Shown here: positions 32,222-41,955 of the stretch, in pieces
Layout of the letters: every line of letters begins with the position of its first letter
Numbering within the stretch: the stretch's first letter is position 1
NCBI GenBank assembly: GCA_023423045.1
Contig: JAFAGA010000010.1
Coordinates: 58,177 to 122,176 of the forward strand
From: Bacillota bacterium
Lineage (GTDB): Bacteria; Bacillota; Clostridia; Lachnospirales; Lachnospiraceae
DNA: 64,000 bases
Reading direction: 5' to 3'
The notes under the pieces: model-generated
The model's database searches: none
Told to the model about the DNA's origin: nothing
What the model saw: the letters and a program-made list of their open reading frames with translations, nothing else
Program-made: the position numbers and the translations under genes

Positions 32222-33109
32222 ATGATGAATACTGAATTTTGTAAATGCCCCTACATACCATGCAAACTGCGCGGAAATTGCAAAGCATGTATAGCAAAAA
32301 GCGAAGCGGACGGCACTTTAGCCCACTGTATGGAAAATATAGCAATGAAGTATGGTGCCGTACTGCCCCTGCGTCTGCCTGAAACGGTGGTATGCGATGA
32401 TATGGCAGCGATTTCCGAGTACTGCGCAGAGCTTGTTGCAAAGACGGTTAAGGAGAAACCGGATGCTCTGATATGTTTCCCAGCAGGAGAAAGCGCTCTT
32501 GGCACTTTTCGTGCATTAAAGGCTATGTCGGACCGGAAAGAGGTTGATTTTAGCCGGACTTGGTTTGTCGCATTGGATGAATGGCTAAACCTGGAGGATG
32601 AATCCGAAAATTGTACGGCATTTATGTTTAAGAACTTCTATGGGCCGCTTCAGATAGATCGCAGCAGAATTAAGCTCTTTGACATACATGCGAAAGATAT
32701 GGAAGGGGAATGTAAGAGGGTAGATCAATTTATTTTTGAACATAATGGAATCGATTGTATGTTATTGGGTCTTGGTATGAACGGACATATTGGATTGAAT
32801 GAACCCCATGCTTCCTTTGACAGTTATGCAAAGGTAGTAACCCTTGATCCGGTTACAAGGGAAGTCGGACAAAAATACTTCTCTTCCAAGATTGAATTAT
32901 CAGAGGGGGTCACACTGGGAATGCGTCATGTTTTTGAAGCAAAACAGGTGATTCTGCAGGTTGGCGGAAAGAAAAAGTCTGCCATAGTAAGAAAAGTTTA
33001 TGAGGAACAGCCCTCCTATGCATTGCCCGCTACGGTAATGAAATTATTAAGCAATGCGGTTGTTGTATTAGATAAAGATTCTGCTTCGGAAATAATGGAT
33101 TTAATTTAA
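32222..33109 (+). CDS. nagB: glucosamine-6-phosphate deaminase fused to Cys-rich N-terminal domain
   Basis: 295 residues. From about residue 50 on it is a NagB/6-phosphogluconolactonase fold: ALICFPAGESALGTF, WFVALDEWLNL (catalytic Asp), LLGLGMNGHIGLNEP with the active-site His and Glu. It should convert glucosamine-6-P to fructose-6-P and ammonia. The first 50 residues are extra: CKCPYIPCKLRGNCKACIAK and LAHCME give six Cys (7, 9, 14, 20, 23, 36), similar to small Cys-rich proteins known as separate ORFs in Clostridia (DUF6485-like). NagB proteins are normally about 240-265 residues without it. A zinc or iron-sulfur site is inferred. TGGAGG precedes the start. Last gene of block A. Confidence 0.85.
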   Translation: MMNTEFCKCPYIPCKLRGNCKACIAKSEADGTLAHCMENIAMKYGAVLPLRLPETVVCDDMAAISEYCAELVAKTVKEKPDALICFPAGESALGTFRALKAMSDRKEVDFSRTWFVALDEWLNLEDESENCTAFMFKNFYGPLQIDRSRIKLFDIHAKDMEGECKRVDQFIFEHNGIDCMLLGLGMNGHIGLNEPHASFDSYAKVVTLDPVTREVGQKYFSSKIELSEGVTLGMRHVFEAKQVILQVGGKKKSAIVRKVYEEQPSYALPATVMKLLSNAVVVLDKDSASEIMDLI

Positions 33110-33172
33110 TTGGAAGCAGATTGGCTCTGTGTCAATAGGTTAATCATTATGCTTCATTCATATGATAAAATT

Positions 33173-33210
33173 ACGGCTCCTCTTTCAAGTGCAAAAGAGG
33201 AGCCGTTGTA
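33173..33210. terminator. intrinsic terminator between convergent genes
   Basis: ACGGCTCCTCTTT pairs with AAAGAGGAGCCGT (one extra A in the loop), then TTG; serves the operon end and perhaps the convergent DeoR gene. Confidence 0.75.
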
Positions 33211-33249
33211 TGCAGCAAATAGTATTCCGGGATCTCAAGTGTTATGGTC

Positions 33250-33984
33250 TTAAGCAATAATCACATTACTATATTCTGCTAAATCCGGAATGGGCTTTTC
33301 TGTTATTATAGTAACATCGCTCAAGGATGCAACTTTAATCATCGTTACTACATCGTATTTGCTGGAGTCAATTAAGAAGAAGGTATCGATTGACTGGTCC
33401 ATGGCTATTTTCTTGATGGTATATTCGTTTATGTCATGGTTGGTAATTCCGGCGGTTTTGCTGAAGCCGTTAGAGCCCAGGAAGCATTTATTGAAATTTA
33501 AGCCGCGCAAGGATGATTCAGCTAAAGGGCCGATACAGGAGTTAGTTGATTGCTTAATTGTGCCGCCGATCATAATGCAGTTAATTTGATGTGCGGCCAA
33601 TTGATTGATATGATGTATCCCGTTTGTTACCACTGTGATTTCGCGATTAACAAGATAGGGGATCATTTGCAGGGTTGTACTGGATGGATCTAAAAAAATG
33701 ACATCACGTTCCTGAATATAAGTACATGCCTTCTGGGCTATCTTATTCTTTGCTTCCTTATTCAAATTCAATTTGGTGCTGATGCTTAATTCTGTAATCT
33801 TTCTATTGAGTTGAACTCCGCCGCCATGAAGGAGATTTATCTTGCCCAGTTTTTCCAATTCTCTTAAATCTCTTCTTAAGGTAGAAAAGGATGTATCTAA
33901 ATGTTTGATCAATTCATCCATATAAATAATATCTTTTTCCGTGAGTAAACTAATAATCGTTTGTTGCCTGATTGCAGGAATCAT
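33250..33984 (-). CDS. DeoR-family transcriptional regulator
   Basis: 244 residues. N-terminal winged helix: RQQTIISLLTEKDIIYMDELIKHLDTSFSTLRRDLRELEKLGKI, then LLHGGGVQL, the family hallmark. C-terminal sugar-phosphate-sensing DeoRC domain with VIFLDPSSTTLQMIPYL and TVVTNGIHHINQL. Divergent from nagA, so it probably controls that operon in response to an amino-sugar phosphate; inference. GGGAGG precedes the ATG. Confidence 0.92.
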   Translation of the reverse strand: MIPAIRQQTIISLLTEKDIIYMDELIKHLDTSFSTLRRDLRELEKLGKINLLHGGGVQLNRKITELSISTKLNLNKEAKNKIAQKACTYIQERDVIFLDPSSTTLQMIPYLVNREITVVTNGIHHINQLAAHQINCIMIGGTIKQSTNSCIGPLAESSLRGLNFNKCFLGSNGFSKTAGITNHDINEYTIKKIAMDQSIDTFFLIDSSKYDVVTMIKVASLSDVTIITEKPIPDLAEYSNVIIA

Positions 33985-34327
33985 GAAAAACCTCCCATTT
34001 ACCTATTCGTATAAAAATAAAATATAGTTTCATTATATATGAATTTTCAATTTTTGTAAACTGTTTTTGAAAAAATGTGAACAATTATAAGAATTAATGA
34101 TATAAGGCTCTTGAGAGAAAAATTCTATAACCGAATAATTGGGAGGCGGATTAACAGAGATCAAAGTAAGCATGCAGAAATAATCAAATAAAATCATTTT
34201 GAATTCAAAATAAACCAATAAAAATCATAATATGCTTGATGTAATATCATTACTGTGTTACTATTGAAATTGAAGGTTGATATAATTTTGTCAATTATTT
34301 TATCTGAATTTTAAAGGAATGAACAAT
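33985..34327. other. 343-base AT-rich divergent promoter region
   Basis: Lies between the DeoR gene and nagA, and must hold both promoters and the DeoR operator. It is strongly AT-rich with several near -10-like TATAAT variants (for example TATAAT near 34281). No ORF or clear operator repeat found. Confidence 0.4.
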
Positions 34328-35455
34328 ATGATTATTAGAAACGCAGAAGTATTTTATAAAGGCAGATTTGAGAAGAAGGATGTATGGATCAAAGGAGAGT
34401 TGATCTTTGCTGTTGAAAAGAATCTTTCAGGGGATGAGTCGGAGGAGATAATTGATGGCAGCGGTTTGCTTTTATTGCCCGGATTTGTGGATATACATAC
34501 ACATGGGCGTGCAGGCTTGGATTTTTCAACCGCCACAGCCGATGAATTTGGCATGCTTTGTCTATCCTATGCAGAGTGCGGAGTTACTTCCGTATTGGCC
34601 ACCACCATGACCATGGAATATGAAACTACAAAGCAGATTATGAGACGCAGCAGGGTAGCAATTGAGTCGGGGTTCTATGGCAGCAGGTTGCTGGGAATCA
34701 ATCTGGAAGGTCCGTTTTTGGGGCCGGACAGGAAGGGCTGCCATGATGAGCAGTATCTGCTGGCTCCTGCCATAGATTTGATAGATGAGTTGGATAAATT
34801 GTCGGGAGAAAACATTCGGTTGTTAGATATGGATCCTATTCTTCCGAATGCGATGGACTGCATCAGGAAATACAGTAAGACAAAAACCGTTTCCATCGCT
34901 CATACCTCTTCCGATTACGAGACTGCCAGTGCTGCGGTTCGGGCGGGTGCGGCTCATGTCACCCATTTGTTTAATGCGATGAACGGTCTTCACCATCGGG
35001 AGCCGGGGGTTATCGGTATGGCAGCGGATTATCCGGTGACAGCAGAGTTGATCTGTGACGGGATTCATGTCCATCCGTCTGTGATCCGTATGATGTTTCA
35101 ATTGATTGGCGAACGTATCGCGTTGATTTCCGATTCCATGAGTGCGGCGGGACTTGGAGAGGGTGAATATGAGCTGGGAGGCTTGAAGGTGTTCGTAAAA
35201 GATAAAAAAGCCAGCTTGGCGGATGGTACAATTGCGGGCTCCACGATAAATGTATTCGAAGCGGTTAAAAATGTAATTAGCTTCGGGGTTGAAAAGGAAA
35301 AGGCTATTCTGAGTGCAAGCCTGATACCAGCCAGGGCGATAGGTGTAGACCATATGGTAGGTGAAATAGCTGAGGGTAAGAAGGCGGATATGCTGCTGGT
35401 AACACGGGAGTTTGACCTGGAGCAGGTGTATATCGGAGGAAAACGATTTAAATAG
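34328..35455 (+). CDS. nagA: N-acetylglucosamine-6-phosphate deacetylase
   Basis: 375 residues. Removes acetate from GlcNAc-6-P to give glucosamine-6-P for NagB. Amidohydrolase barrel: PGFVDIHTHGRAGLDFS with the HxH motif, LGINLEGPFLGPDRKG with the metal Glu, IAHTSSDYET, THLFNAMNGLHHREPG with the NAMN signature, and LISDSMSAAGLG with the catalytic Asp, then DGTIAGSTINVFEAV. AAAGGA directly abuts an ATG at 34319, so the second ATG at 34328 is the likely start. Head of block B. Confidence 0.95.
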   Translation: MIIRNAEVFYKGRFEKKDVWIKGELIFAVEKNLSGDESEEIIDGSGLLLLPGFVDIHTHGRAGLDFSTATADEFGMLCLSYAECGVTSVLATTMTMEYETTKQIMRRSRVAIESGFYGSRLLGINLEGPFLGPDRKGCHDEQYLLAPAIDLIDELDKLSGENIRLLDMDPILPNAMDCIRKYSKTKTVSIAHTSSDYETASAAVRAGAAHVTHLFNAMNGLHHREPGVIGMAADYPVTAELICDGIHVHPSVIRMMFQLIGERIALISDSMSAAGLGEGEYELGGLKVFVKDKKASLADGTIAGSTINVFEAVKNVISFGVEKEKAILSASLIPARAIGVDHMVGEIAEGKKADMLLVTREFDLEQVYIGGKRFK

Positions 35456-35500
35456 GAAGCAATACAAGCGGTATATTCTTTTGATAAAGGGGGGTTAGTG

Positions 35501-38026
35501 ATGCAAAAAATTAGTCTTAACGGAGCGGATTGGTTCTTCAAGGAATTTGCCGGCCTGGACTGGGTATGGCGAAACTCTGTAAAACCCGACACCAGAGACA
35601 CCAGATGGTGGTATAAGGCGACGGTACCTGGTTCCGTACTGAAGGACCTGATGGACAACCATAGGGTGCCGGATCCTCATTTTGAATTGAATTCCAAGCT
35701 GGTGGAGTGGGTTCCTGCAAGAACCTGGGTTTACAAAAAGAGCTTTTGCCTGCCTGCCGGCGCAGAGGATAAGGAAATTACCCTTTGTTTTGAAGGAATT
35801 GATTATAAAGCGGAGATTTTTATCAATGGGAATAAAGTCGGAACCCATGAAGGGATGTTTCTGCCGTTTTCTGAAAACATTACAAGCCTGCTGCTTCCGG
35901 ACGGGGAAAATCTGCTGGCGGTTGTTATTGATGCCGCACCCGATGAGCAGCCCCAGGTGGGAAGGACCTCTCTGGTAAGAACGCATAAGACGCGGATGAA
36001 TTATTGGTGGGATTTCTGTCCGAGAATGATACATCAGGGAATCTGGGATGATGTGTATCTAAAGATAACCGGCCAGGCTTTGATGAAGGACGTCTATGTA
36101 AGTGCTTCATTGAGTGAGGACAACAGCGTGGCGGTTCTTACTGCAGAGATAGGGACGGAGCTTGCACAGGGGTATGAGATCACCATGAGAGCAGATTCTG
36201 AGGTGGTTGGGAAAAGGGTAAGCGGCGATCAGGAGCGGCTGGAGCTAAAGATCACAAATCCGAGATTGTGGCAGCCCAATGGATACGGGGAACCTTACCA
36301 GTACATGCTTCACTTTGAACTGAAAGATAAACAAGGGCTAATCTCGGATGAGAAGTCGCTGAAGTTTGGCATCCGCAGGATAGAATTTGTTAAAAACGAG
36401 AACTGCAATCCTCAGGCGGATCCTTTCACCTTGAAGGTAAACGGTCGTAAGATCTATATCAACGGTTATAACTGGGTTCCTATGGATGCCATGTACGGTG
36501 CAGAAAGGCCGGAAAAGCTGCATAGATTAATCAGGCTGGCAAAGGAGGCCCATACAGTTATGTTTCGTATATGGGGAGGGGGCCTTATTGAGAAGGATTC
36601 CTTCTATGAAGTCTGTGCAGAACATGGGATACTGATCTGGCAGGAATTCATTCAGTCCAGTTCAGGAATTGATAATAAGCCCCCTGAGGACCCTGCATTC
36701 ATCGATATGCTGGTATCCCAGGCTGAGACAATTATTAAGAGGAAGAGAAATCATACTTCTCTTGCGATCTGGTGCGGAGGCAATGAGCTTTCGGACTGGG
36801 AAGGAGAGCCGGTTGATAATACGGATTTATTAATTGGGAGACTGAAGGAAGCGGTGGAACGGCTGGATCCCCAAAGGAGATGGCTGCCTTCCTCTCCGTC
36901 CGGAGGTGTATTTAATAACAATGTCCAAAATATTCTGGAGGAGCCGGATCGTTTAATTGATGTCCATGGACCCTGGGAGCATCAAGGGCTGCAAAAGCAT
37001 TGCGAGTTATACAACATGGGAACCTCACTGTTTCATACGGAATTTGGTGTGGAGGGCATGACGAATAGGAACGTTCTGGAGAAGACGATGGCACCGGAGC
37101 ACATGCTTCCGGCAGGAAAGGACAATGAAATCTATTTCCACCGGGGGGCCTGGTGGAACAATGAGCCGCTGATACAGGAGACCTTCGGGGGCTTAAAGAC
37201 GATTGATGAGATCCGTACGGCTAGCCAATATATGCAATTTGAAGGGCTGAAATATGCGGTGGAATGCAATCGGAGAAGAGCCTACCAAAATAGCGGAACC
37301 TTCCCCTGGCAGTTCAATGAACCCTATCCCAATGCTTATTGTACCTCCAGCCTGGATTATTACGGCAATCCAAAGCCGGTGTATTATGGGGTCAGAAACA
37401 GCTATCGCCCTGTGATGGTGTCTGCGTCCTTTGAAACCCCTTCCTTATATCATAAGAGGGAGTTTTTCGCCCGGGTCTATCTGAGCACCTCCTTTCTTGA
37501 GAAGGGAGCGTCGGCGCATGGTAAAGTAAGCCTGCTGTCTGAGTTGATTGGCATGGACGGGAAGAGGTATTATACCACTAAGATATGGAGTGAGCTCCCG
37601 CAAAACGGCACAAAGGAAGTGCTTAATATCCAAGTGCCGATACGGGAAGCCATGACAGAGCTTGTGCTGCTGCGCTTATGGGTTTTTGATGGGAATAACA
37701 GCCTGTTATCTGAGAATGAATACCTTTTTACCCTTGGAAAGAATCTGGGACCGGTGTTCCAACTTCCAAGACCTAAGCTTAAAATTCAGCAGGAAGAAGA
37801 TATCCTTGTTTTACAAAACCAGGGAGAGCACGCGGTATTATATTTATTTCTGTCCGATGATGAGGAGCTGCCTCAAACGGATTATCTTTATTTTGACACA
37901 AATTATTTGTGCCTTATGCCAAAGGAAGAAAGAAGGGTATCAATACAGGCGCAAAAGGGCAGCTTAAAGAACAAAGCGGTCAGAGTGGAAAGCTTTTTAA
38001 ATCATTGGACAGTTGATTTAAAGTGA
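35501..38026 (+). CDS. GH2 beta-mannosidase
   Basis: 841 residues, the usual length of beta-mannosidases. Jelly-roll domain first (DWFFKEFAGLDWVW, WVPARTWVYKKSF), then immunoglobulin-like and TIM barrel domains. Substrate loop WWDFCPRMIHQGIWDDV is typical of mannosidases. Acid/base Glu in AIWCGGNELSDW (about residue 429) and nucleophile Glu in FHTEFGVEGM (about 514). No signal peptide, so acts inside the cell. It would release mannose from Man-beta-1,4-GlcNAc, the core linkage of N-glycans, which fits its position next to nagA. GGGGGG before ATG 35501 sets the start; a GTG precedes it. Confidence 0.93.
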   Translation: MQKISLNGADWFFKEFAGLDWVWRNSVKPDTRDTRWWYKATVPGSVLKDLMDNHRVPDPHFELNSKLVEWVPARTWVYKKSFCLPAGAEDKEITLCFEGIDYKAEIFINGNKVGTHEGMFLPFSENITSLLLPDGENLLAVVIDAAPDEQPQVGRTSLVRTHKTRMNYWWDFCPRMIHQGIWDDVYLKITGQALMKDVYVSASLSEDNSVAVLTAEIGTELAQGYEITMRADSEVVGKRVSGDQERLELKITNPRLWQPNGYGEPYQYMLHFELKDKQGLISDEKSLKFGIRRIEFVKNENCNPQADPFTLKVNGRKIYINGYNWVPMDAMYGAERPEKLHRLIRLAKEAHTVMFRIWGGGLIEKDSFYEVCAEHGILIWQEFIQSSSGIDNKPPEDPAFIDMLVSQAETIIKRKRNHTSLAIWCGGNELSDWEGEPVDNTDLLIGRLKEAVERLDPQRRWLPSSPSGGVFNNNVQNILEEPDRLIDVHGPWEHQGLQKHCELYNMGTSLFHTEFGVEGMTNRNVLEKTMAPEHMLPAGKDNEIYFHRGAWWNNEPLIQETFGGLKTIDEIRTASQYMQFEGLKYAVECNRRRAYQNSGTFPWQFNEPYPNAYCTSSLDYYGNPKPVYYGVRNSYRPVMVSASFETPSLYHKREFFARVYLSTSFLEKGASAHGKVSLLSELIGMDGKRYYTTKIWSELPQNGTKEVLNIQVPIREAMTELVLLRLWVFDGNNSLLSENEYLFTLGKNLGPVFQLPRPKLKIQQEEDILVLQNQGEHAVLYLFLSDDEELPQTDYLYFDTNYLCLMPKEERRVSIQAQKGSLKNKAVRVESFLNHWTVDLK

Positions 38027-38096
38027 ACGTTCGGAACAAAAATCTTATAATGAAGCTTTTACAAAAACAGATTGATATCATGGGAGGATCAGGTTC

Positions 38097-41000
38097 ATGG
38101 AGAGGTTAAAAGAGAAGGAAGGATTGATCTGGAGAATTGAGGATATGGAGCGGCTTCAGGACACATTTCGCAGTCCGATGCCCTCGCGGGAATTTGAGGT
38201 GCGAAATAAGGTAGTAGCCGGATGGCCTTCCTTTCATGTCTCCAATGCGGATCCGGACGGCCGATACAGGAGCTATGAATATGGCGTGAGCTTTGATATG
38301 GAGGAAGCAAAGGATACCTGGCTGCATCTTGCCTGTATTGTTTCTACCCCAAGATTGCCGGATTTGGATATTGTTGTGAATGGCAGGAAGGGAACCTATT
38401 ACCCCTACCCTGTGCCTTCCAAGGATAAGGAAATCAAACCGGGGCATGCCCTTCATGCCGCAATTTATAACCGGGAAGATGTTTTTTTTCATCTTCCTGC
38501 CGAGCTTTTCCAACCGGGAAGAAACCGGATTTCCTTTATTGCAAGGGATGATCAGCCGGTGGAACGTATTCTGAATGAGCAGGCGGTACTTAGGCTCGAT
38601 CGTATGGCGGATGCCTGTGGCTTCCATTATGGCGAACTGGCTCTTTATGAAGCGGATCATACGCCGGAGGAAAGCAGGGTAGAGATACATCCGGGTGTTA
38701 TCTATAAAAAGGATGAAAAAGATAACCTGGCGGAGGCCTGCAGCCTGAGGGTATGGGTGGTAAAATCAGGGAAACAGAAGCTGGAAGGAGAGATTTTCTT
38801 TACCTGGGAGGATGGATCGGCCCTTATTCCCTATTCCTTCGAGGAACGTGAATTCGGGCAGCTTAAGTTGGATTTTCTGCTTCCGGACGGGAAGGGTAAG
38901 GTTCAATATGAATTAAGAGGAGATCTTATTGGCAGCGGTGAGTTTGAACGAAAGAGAAAATGGAAGGTATATACAACGCCCCATGCACACACCGATATCG
39001 GATATACCCACAGACAATGGGAAGTGGCGGAACGAATGTGCCGTAATATAGATACGGCTCTGGATATGCTGAAAGGACAGCACAGGGAGCATTTTTCCTA
39101 TATTATCGATTCTACCTGGCCTTTGGAAGAATATTTAAGCACAAGGAGCGGGGAGCGAAAGGAGGAGCTGATCGAAGCCATAAAGAGCGGCAAGTTTGGG
39201 ATACCTGGCAATTACGCGGATCTTCTCACCTGGCTGCCTTCCCTGGAGGCTCTTATCCATAATGGGGATTATACCCGGCAGCTTCTTGAACCTTACGGAC
39301 TTGCGGCGGATCGCGTTGATATCGTAGATGTTGCCTCTGCCTCCGGAGCCTATCCGTCCATACTGGCAGGCTCCGGGGTGAAGTACCTGATTCACGCTGA
39401 CAATCAGGACCGCGGACCATTCCGGTTCAATGGCGGACTGCACAGAAAGAGCCCCTTCTGGTGGAAGTCGCCGGATGGGAGCAGAGTGCTTACCTGGCTT
39501 GCGAGGATGTATTGCGAGTTGAAGAAGGTATGCGGTTCTCCCGCATCCCTGCCGGCAGCCGAGAAGGGTCTTGAGATGTGGCTGATGGACTATGAAAGGG
39601 ATAGCTATGCACCTGATGCAGTTTTGTTATATGGCCAGGAGGCGGATAATACGGATATCGATACCAGGACCGGTGCCTTTCTGGCAAACTGGGGCGAAAG
39701 CGTTGTGTATCCTAAGTTGATTCCGTCCAACGGAAGCGCGTTTTTTGAATATGTGATGCAATTTTCCCACCGCTTTGAGGAGTATTGCGGAGATGAAGGA
39801 GCATATTGGGAAGACGGAGCGGCCTCCAGTGTGAAGGAAACCTTTGCGGTAAGACAGGCGGATGCAGGAATACGATGTGCGGAAATACTGGATGCCTTAG
39901 CGGTTATGCATAGTCCGGGAATGAGGTTCCCGCAGGAGAATTATCAGGAGGCCTGGAAACAGGTGCTGTTATATGAGGAACACACCTGGGGTGCCTATTT
40001 ATCCGGATCGGACAGCGATTCTTTGCTGCAGAAGGATCAATGGGCGGTTAAGGCGAATATGGCACATCAGGCCTTACATTGGAAAAATCGGTTGATGACT
40101 CAGGCGGCGGCAAAGCTTAGTCTGATGTGGAACAATAATTCAAGAGAAATAGTGGTCTACAATCCGTACAGCTTTCAGGTGCAGGGTGGGGTCAGGGTTG
40201 AATTTGCAGCAGGTGAAACGATCTGCCGTCCTGATGGAGAGGAAGCCGATTGGGCCGAGGAGAGCAGAACGGACACGCAAGTGGTGGCCAGGCTATGGGT
40301 GGAAGCTCTGCCGCCCTTTTCCTACCGGAGATATCTGCTTAAAGCAGCCGATCCATGCCATCATGCGGGAAAAATACAGCAGGTACTTCCGGCACGAGAG
40401 GCGAAGATGGCAAACGACTGGTATGATGTGACGATTGATACACAGACAGGCTGCATTCTATCCTTCTATGATAAGGAACTGGGAATTGAATTATGCGGTA
40501 AAAACACCATGGGGCAGGTGTTATACGCTCATGGAGGAGAGGGTACGACCCTATTGGGAAATCGTCCGGAGCTCAGCCATGACGGTGCGGATATCAGACC
40601 GGCATTTTTCCCGGATAAGGCTGAGATTTTACAGAACAAAACCGGAACCAGCATTTTGCTGAAAGGAGCTGCCGAGCTGGGAACGGTAGAACTCACCTAT
40701 ACTCTGCCCAAATATGAGAAGGATCTAACACTGGAATATGCATATCATAAGGAAGAAACGGATAAGCTGGAAGCGGTTTATGTAGATTTCCCCTTCGGGA
40801 TATCGGAAAGATCAGAGATTTATTCCGACCATCAAACAGGTTGGGTTAATTGGAGCAAGGATGTATTGCCGGGCGCATGCCGGGAATGGCTGCCGCTTCA
40901 GACATCCATCCTGTTTCGCGGCGAGGAATGTGATATTCAGATTGCTTCACCGGAAGCATTCCTGTTCACGGTGGGAACTCCGGTCCAGGGCAAGTGGATC

Positions 41001-41516
41001 AGCGAGATAGAAACAAGAGGAAATCGCGTCTATTCCTATGTCCTGAACAATTACTGGAGAGTTAATTATTTGGGAAAACAGGGAGGAAACATCCGGTTCA
41101 GCTACCATATAACGTCGGCCCGTAAGATACCCTATGAGCAGGCACATCACTTTGGATGGCTCAGAAGGCAGGGGCTTATCGCTCACAGAATGAGTTATCA
41201 GGAATTTAGAACCGGGGTTCCCGAGGTATTCGCTGATGAAGCAGGAGGAACTTTGCTTAAGGTGGATTCTCAGCATATCAGTGTTTCCACCCTCCGCCAG
41301 GCAAGGGATGGTGATGGGATGCTGGTCAGACTCCAGGAAATCGGCGGACGGCAGGGCAATATAAAACTGACTTTCCCTGGGAAGAGAGTAATTAAGCTGC
41401 TGAAAACAGATCATTTGGAGTGTCCCATTGCGGATATTTCCACAGATAAAGGGGAAAGTATTGTTGTTTCATTAAAGCCCTGGGAAGTGTCCTCTTATCG
41501 AATTGCTTTTGAATAG
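38097..41516 (+). CDS. large GH38-like glycosidase with N-terminal sugar-binding-like domains
   Basis: 1139 residues. The first 285 residues form two beta-rich domains resembling the fibronectin and carbohydrate-binding parts of polysaccharide lyases (LDIVVNGRKGTYYPYP, PAELFQPGRNRISFIARDD). The GH38-type barrel begins at TPHAHTDIGYTHRQWEV (His296, His298, Asp300 as metal ligands). The usual nucleophile motif NVDSFGHS is not found; the matching place reads RVDIVDVASASGAYPSILAGSGV. Later come LLYGQEADNTDID and YEEHTWGAY with a metal His. So the fold is right but the active site is not canonical. No signal peptide. GGGAGG precedes the ATG, 70 bases after the GH2 stop; block B ends here. Confidence 0.8.
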   Translation: MERLKEKEGLIWRIEDMERLQDTFRSPMPSREFEVRNKVVAGWPSFHVSNADPDGRYRSYEYGVSFDMEEAKDTWLHLACIVSTPRLPDLDIVVNGRKGTYYPYPVPSKDKEIKPGHALHAAIYNREDVFFHLPAELFQPGRNRISFIARDDQPVERILNEQAVLRLDRMADACGFHYGELALYEADHTPEESRVEIHPGVIYKKDEKDNLAEACSLRVWVVKSGKQKLEGEIFFTWEDGSALIPYSFEEREFGQLKLDFLLPDGKGKVQYELRGDLIGSGEFERKRKWKVYTTPHAHTDIGYTHRQWEVAERMCRNIDTALDMLKGQHREHFSYIIDSTWPLEEYLSTRSGERKEELIEAIKSGKFGIPGNYADLLTWLPSLEALIHNGDYTRQLLEPYGLAADRVDIVDVASASGAYPSILAGSGVKYLIHADNQDRGPFRFNGGLHRKSPFWWKSPDGSRVLTWLARMYCELKKVCGSPASLPAAEKGLEMWLMDYERDSYAPDAVLLYGQEADNTDIDTRTGAFLANWGESVVYPKLIPSNGSAFFEYVMQFSHRFEEYCGDEGAYWEDGAASSVKETFAVRQADAGIRCAEILDALAVMHSPGMRFPQENYQEAWKQVLLYEEHTWGAYLSGSDSDSLLQKDQWAVKANMAHQALHWKNRLMTQAAAKLSLMWNNNSREIVVYNPYSFQVQGGVRVEFAAGETICRPDGEEADWAEESRTDTQVVARLWVEALPPFSYRRYLLKAADPCHHAGKIQQVLPAREAKMANDWYDVTIDTQTGCILSFYDKELGIELCGKNTMGQVLYAHGGEGTTLLGNRPELSHDGADIRPAFFPDKAEILQNKTGTSILLKGAAELGTVELTYTLPKYEKDLTLEYAYHKEETDKLEAVYVDFPFGISERSEIYSDHQTGWVNWSKDVLPGACREWLPLQTSILFRGEECDIQIASPEAFLFTVGTPVQGKWISEIETRGNRVYSYVLNNYWRVNYLGKQGGNIRFSYHITSARKIPYEQAHHFGWLRRQGLIAHRMSYQEFRTGVPEVFADEAGGTLLKVDSQHISVSTLRQARDGDGMLVRLQEIGGRQGNIKLTFPGKRVIKLLKTDHLECPIADISTDKGESIVVSLKPWEVSSYRIAFE

Positions 41517-41769
41517 AAAGGGAATAATATACAGGTATGATTGAGCGGCGGCCATATTTGCATTATTTATGAAATGACTATGAAAATAAATGATAAAATA
41601 TGAAATAAAATCTTGGAATTTTTAGATTAATATGGATAATTGCTGTTGATTTATGAATTATTTATATAAATAAATACAAATCATAGTTGGAAATTGCTTC
41701 TTGTTTATTCGGAATTAACAATTAAGAAATGAAATAATTCTTAAAAGTATGTAATTTAGCCACAAATTA

Positions 41770-41798
41770 TTGACTAAACGAATGTTTTAGGGTATGAT
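41770..41798 (+). promoter_or_regulatory. sigma-A promoter of block C
   Basis: TTGACT (41770-41775), 17-base spacer, TATGAT (41793-41798). It sits in a 439-base AT-rich gap (41517-41955). The 14-mer ATGAAAATAAATGA at 41580-41593 recurs before the binding protein gene (44411-44424). Confidence 0.6.
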
Positions 41799-41877
41799 AT
41801 ACATGCGGTGAAAAAATATGATAATAAATGAATTAACATGAATATTTGTGATAGGCTGTATCAGGAGGAGGTTTGCA

Positions 41878-41895
41878 ATGGCTCACTATAATTAA
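41878..41895 (+). CDS. possible five-codon leader ORF (MAHYN)
   Basis: AGGAGGAGG, the strongest ribosome binding site in the area, precedes ATG-GCT-CAC-TAT-AAT-TAA, 60 bases before the permease start. May be a leader that influences ribosome loading, or chance. Confidence 0.3.
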   Translation: MAHYN

Positions 41896-41955
41896 CGATG
41901 CATCTTGTGAAACATTATTTAATGTTAGGAATTCAAAGATGTAAGGAGTGTAGAG

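Noticed and set aside
34823..35658. Long antisense open frames opposite nagA and the GH2 gene
   Set aside because: They mirror strongly coding frames on the plus strand and lack their own ribosome binding sites or recognisable domains.
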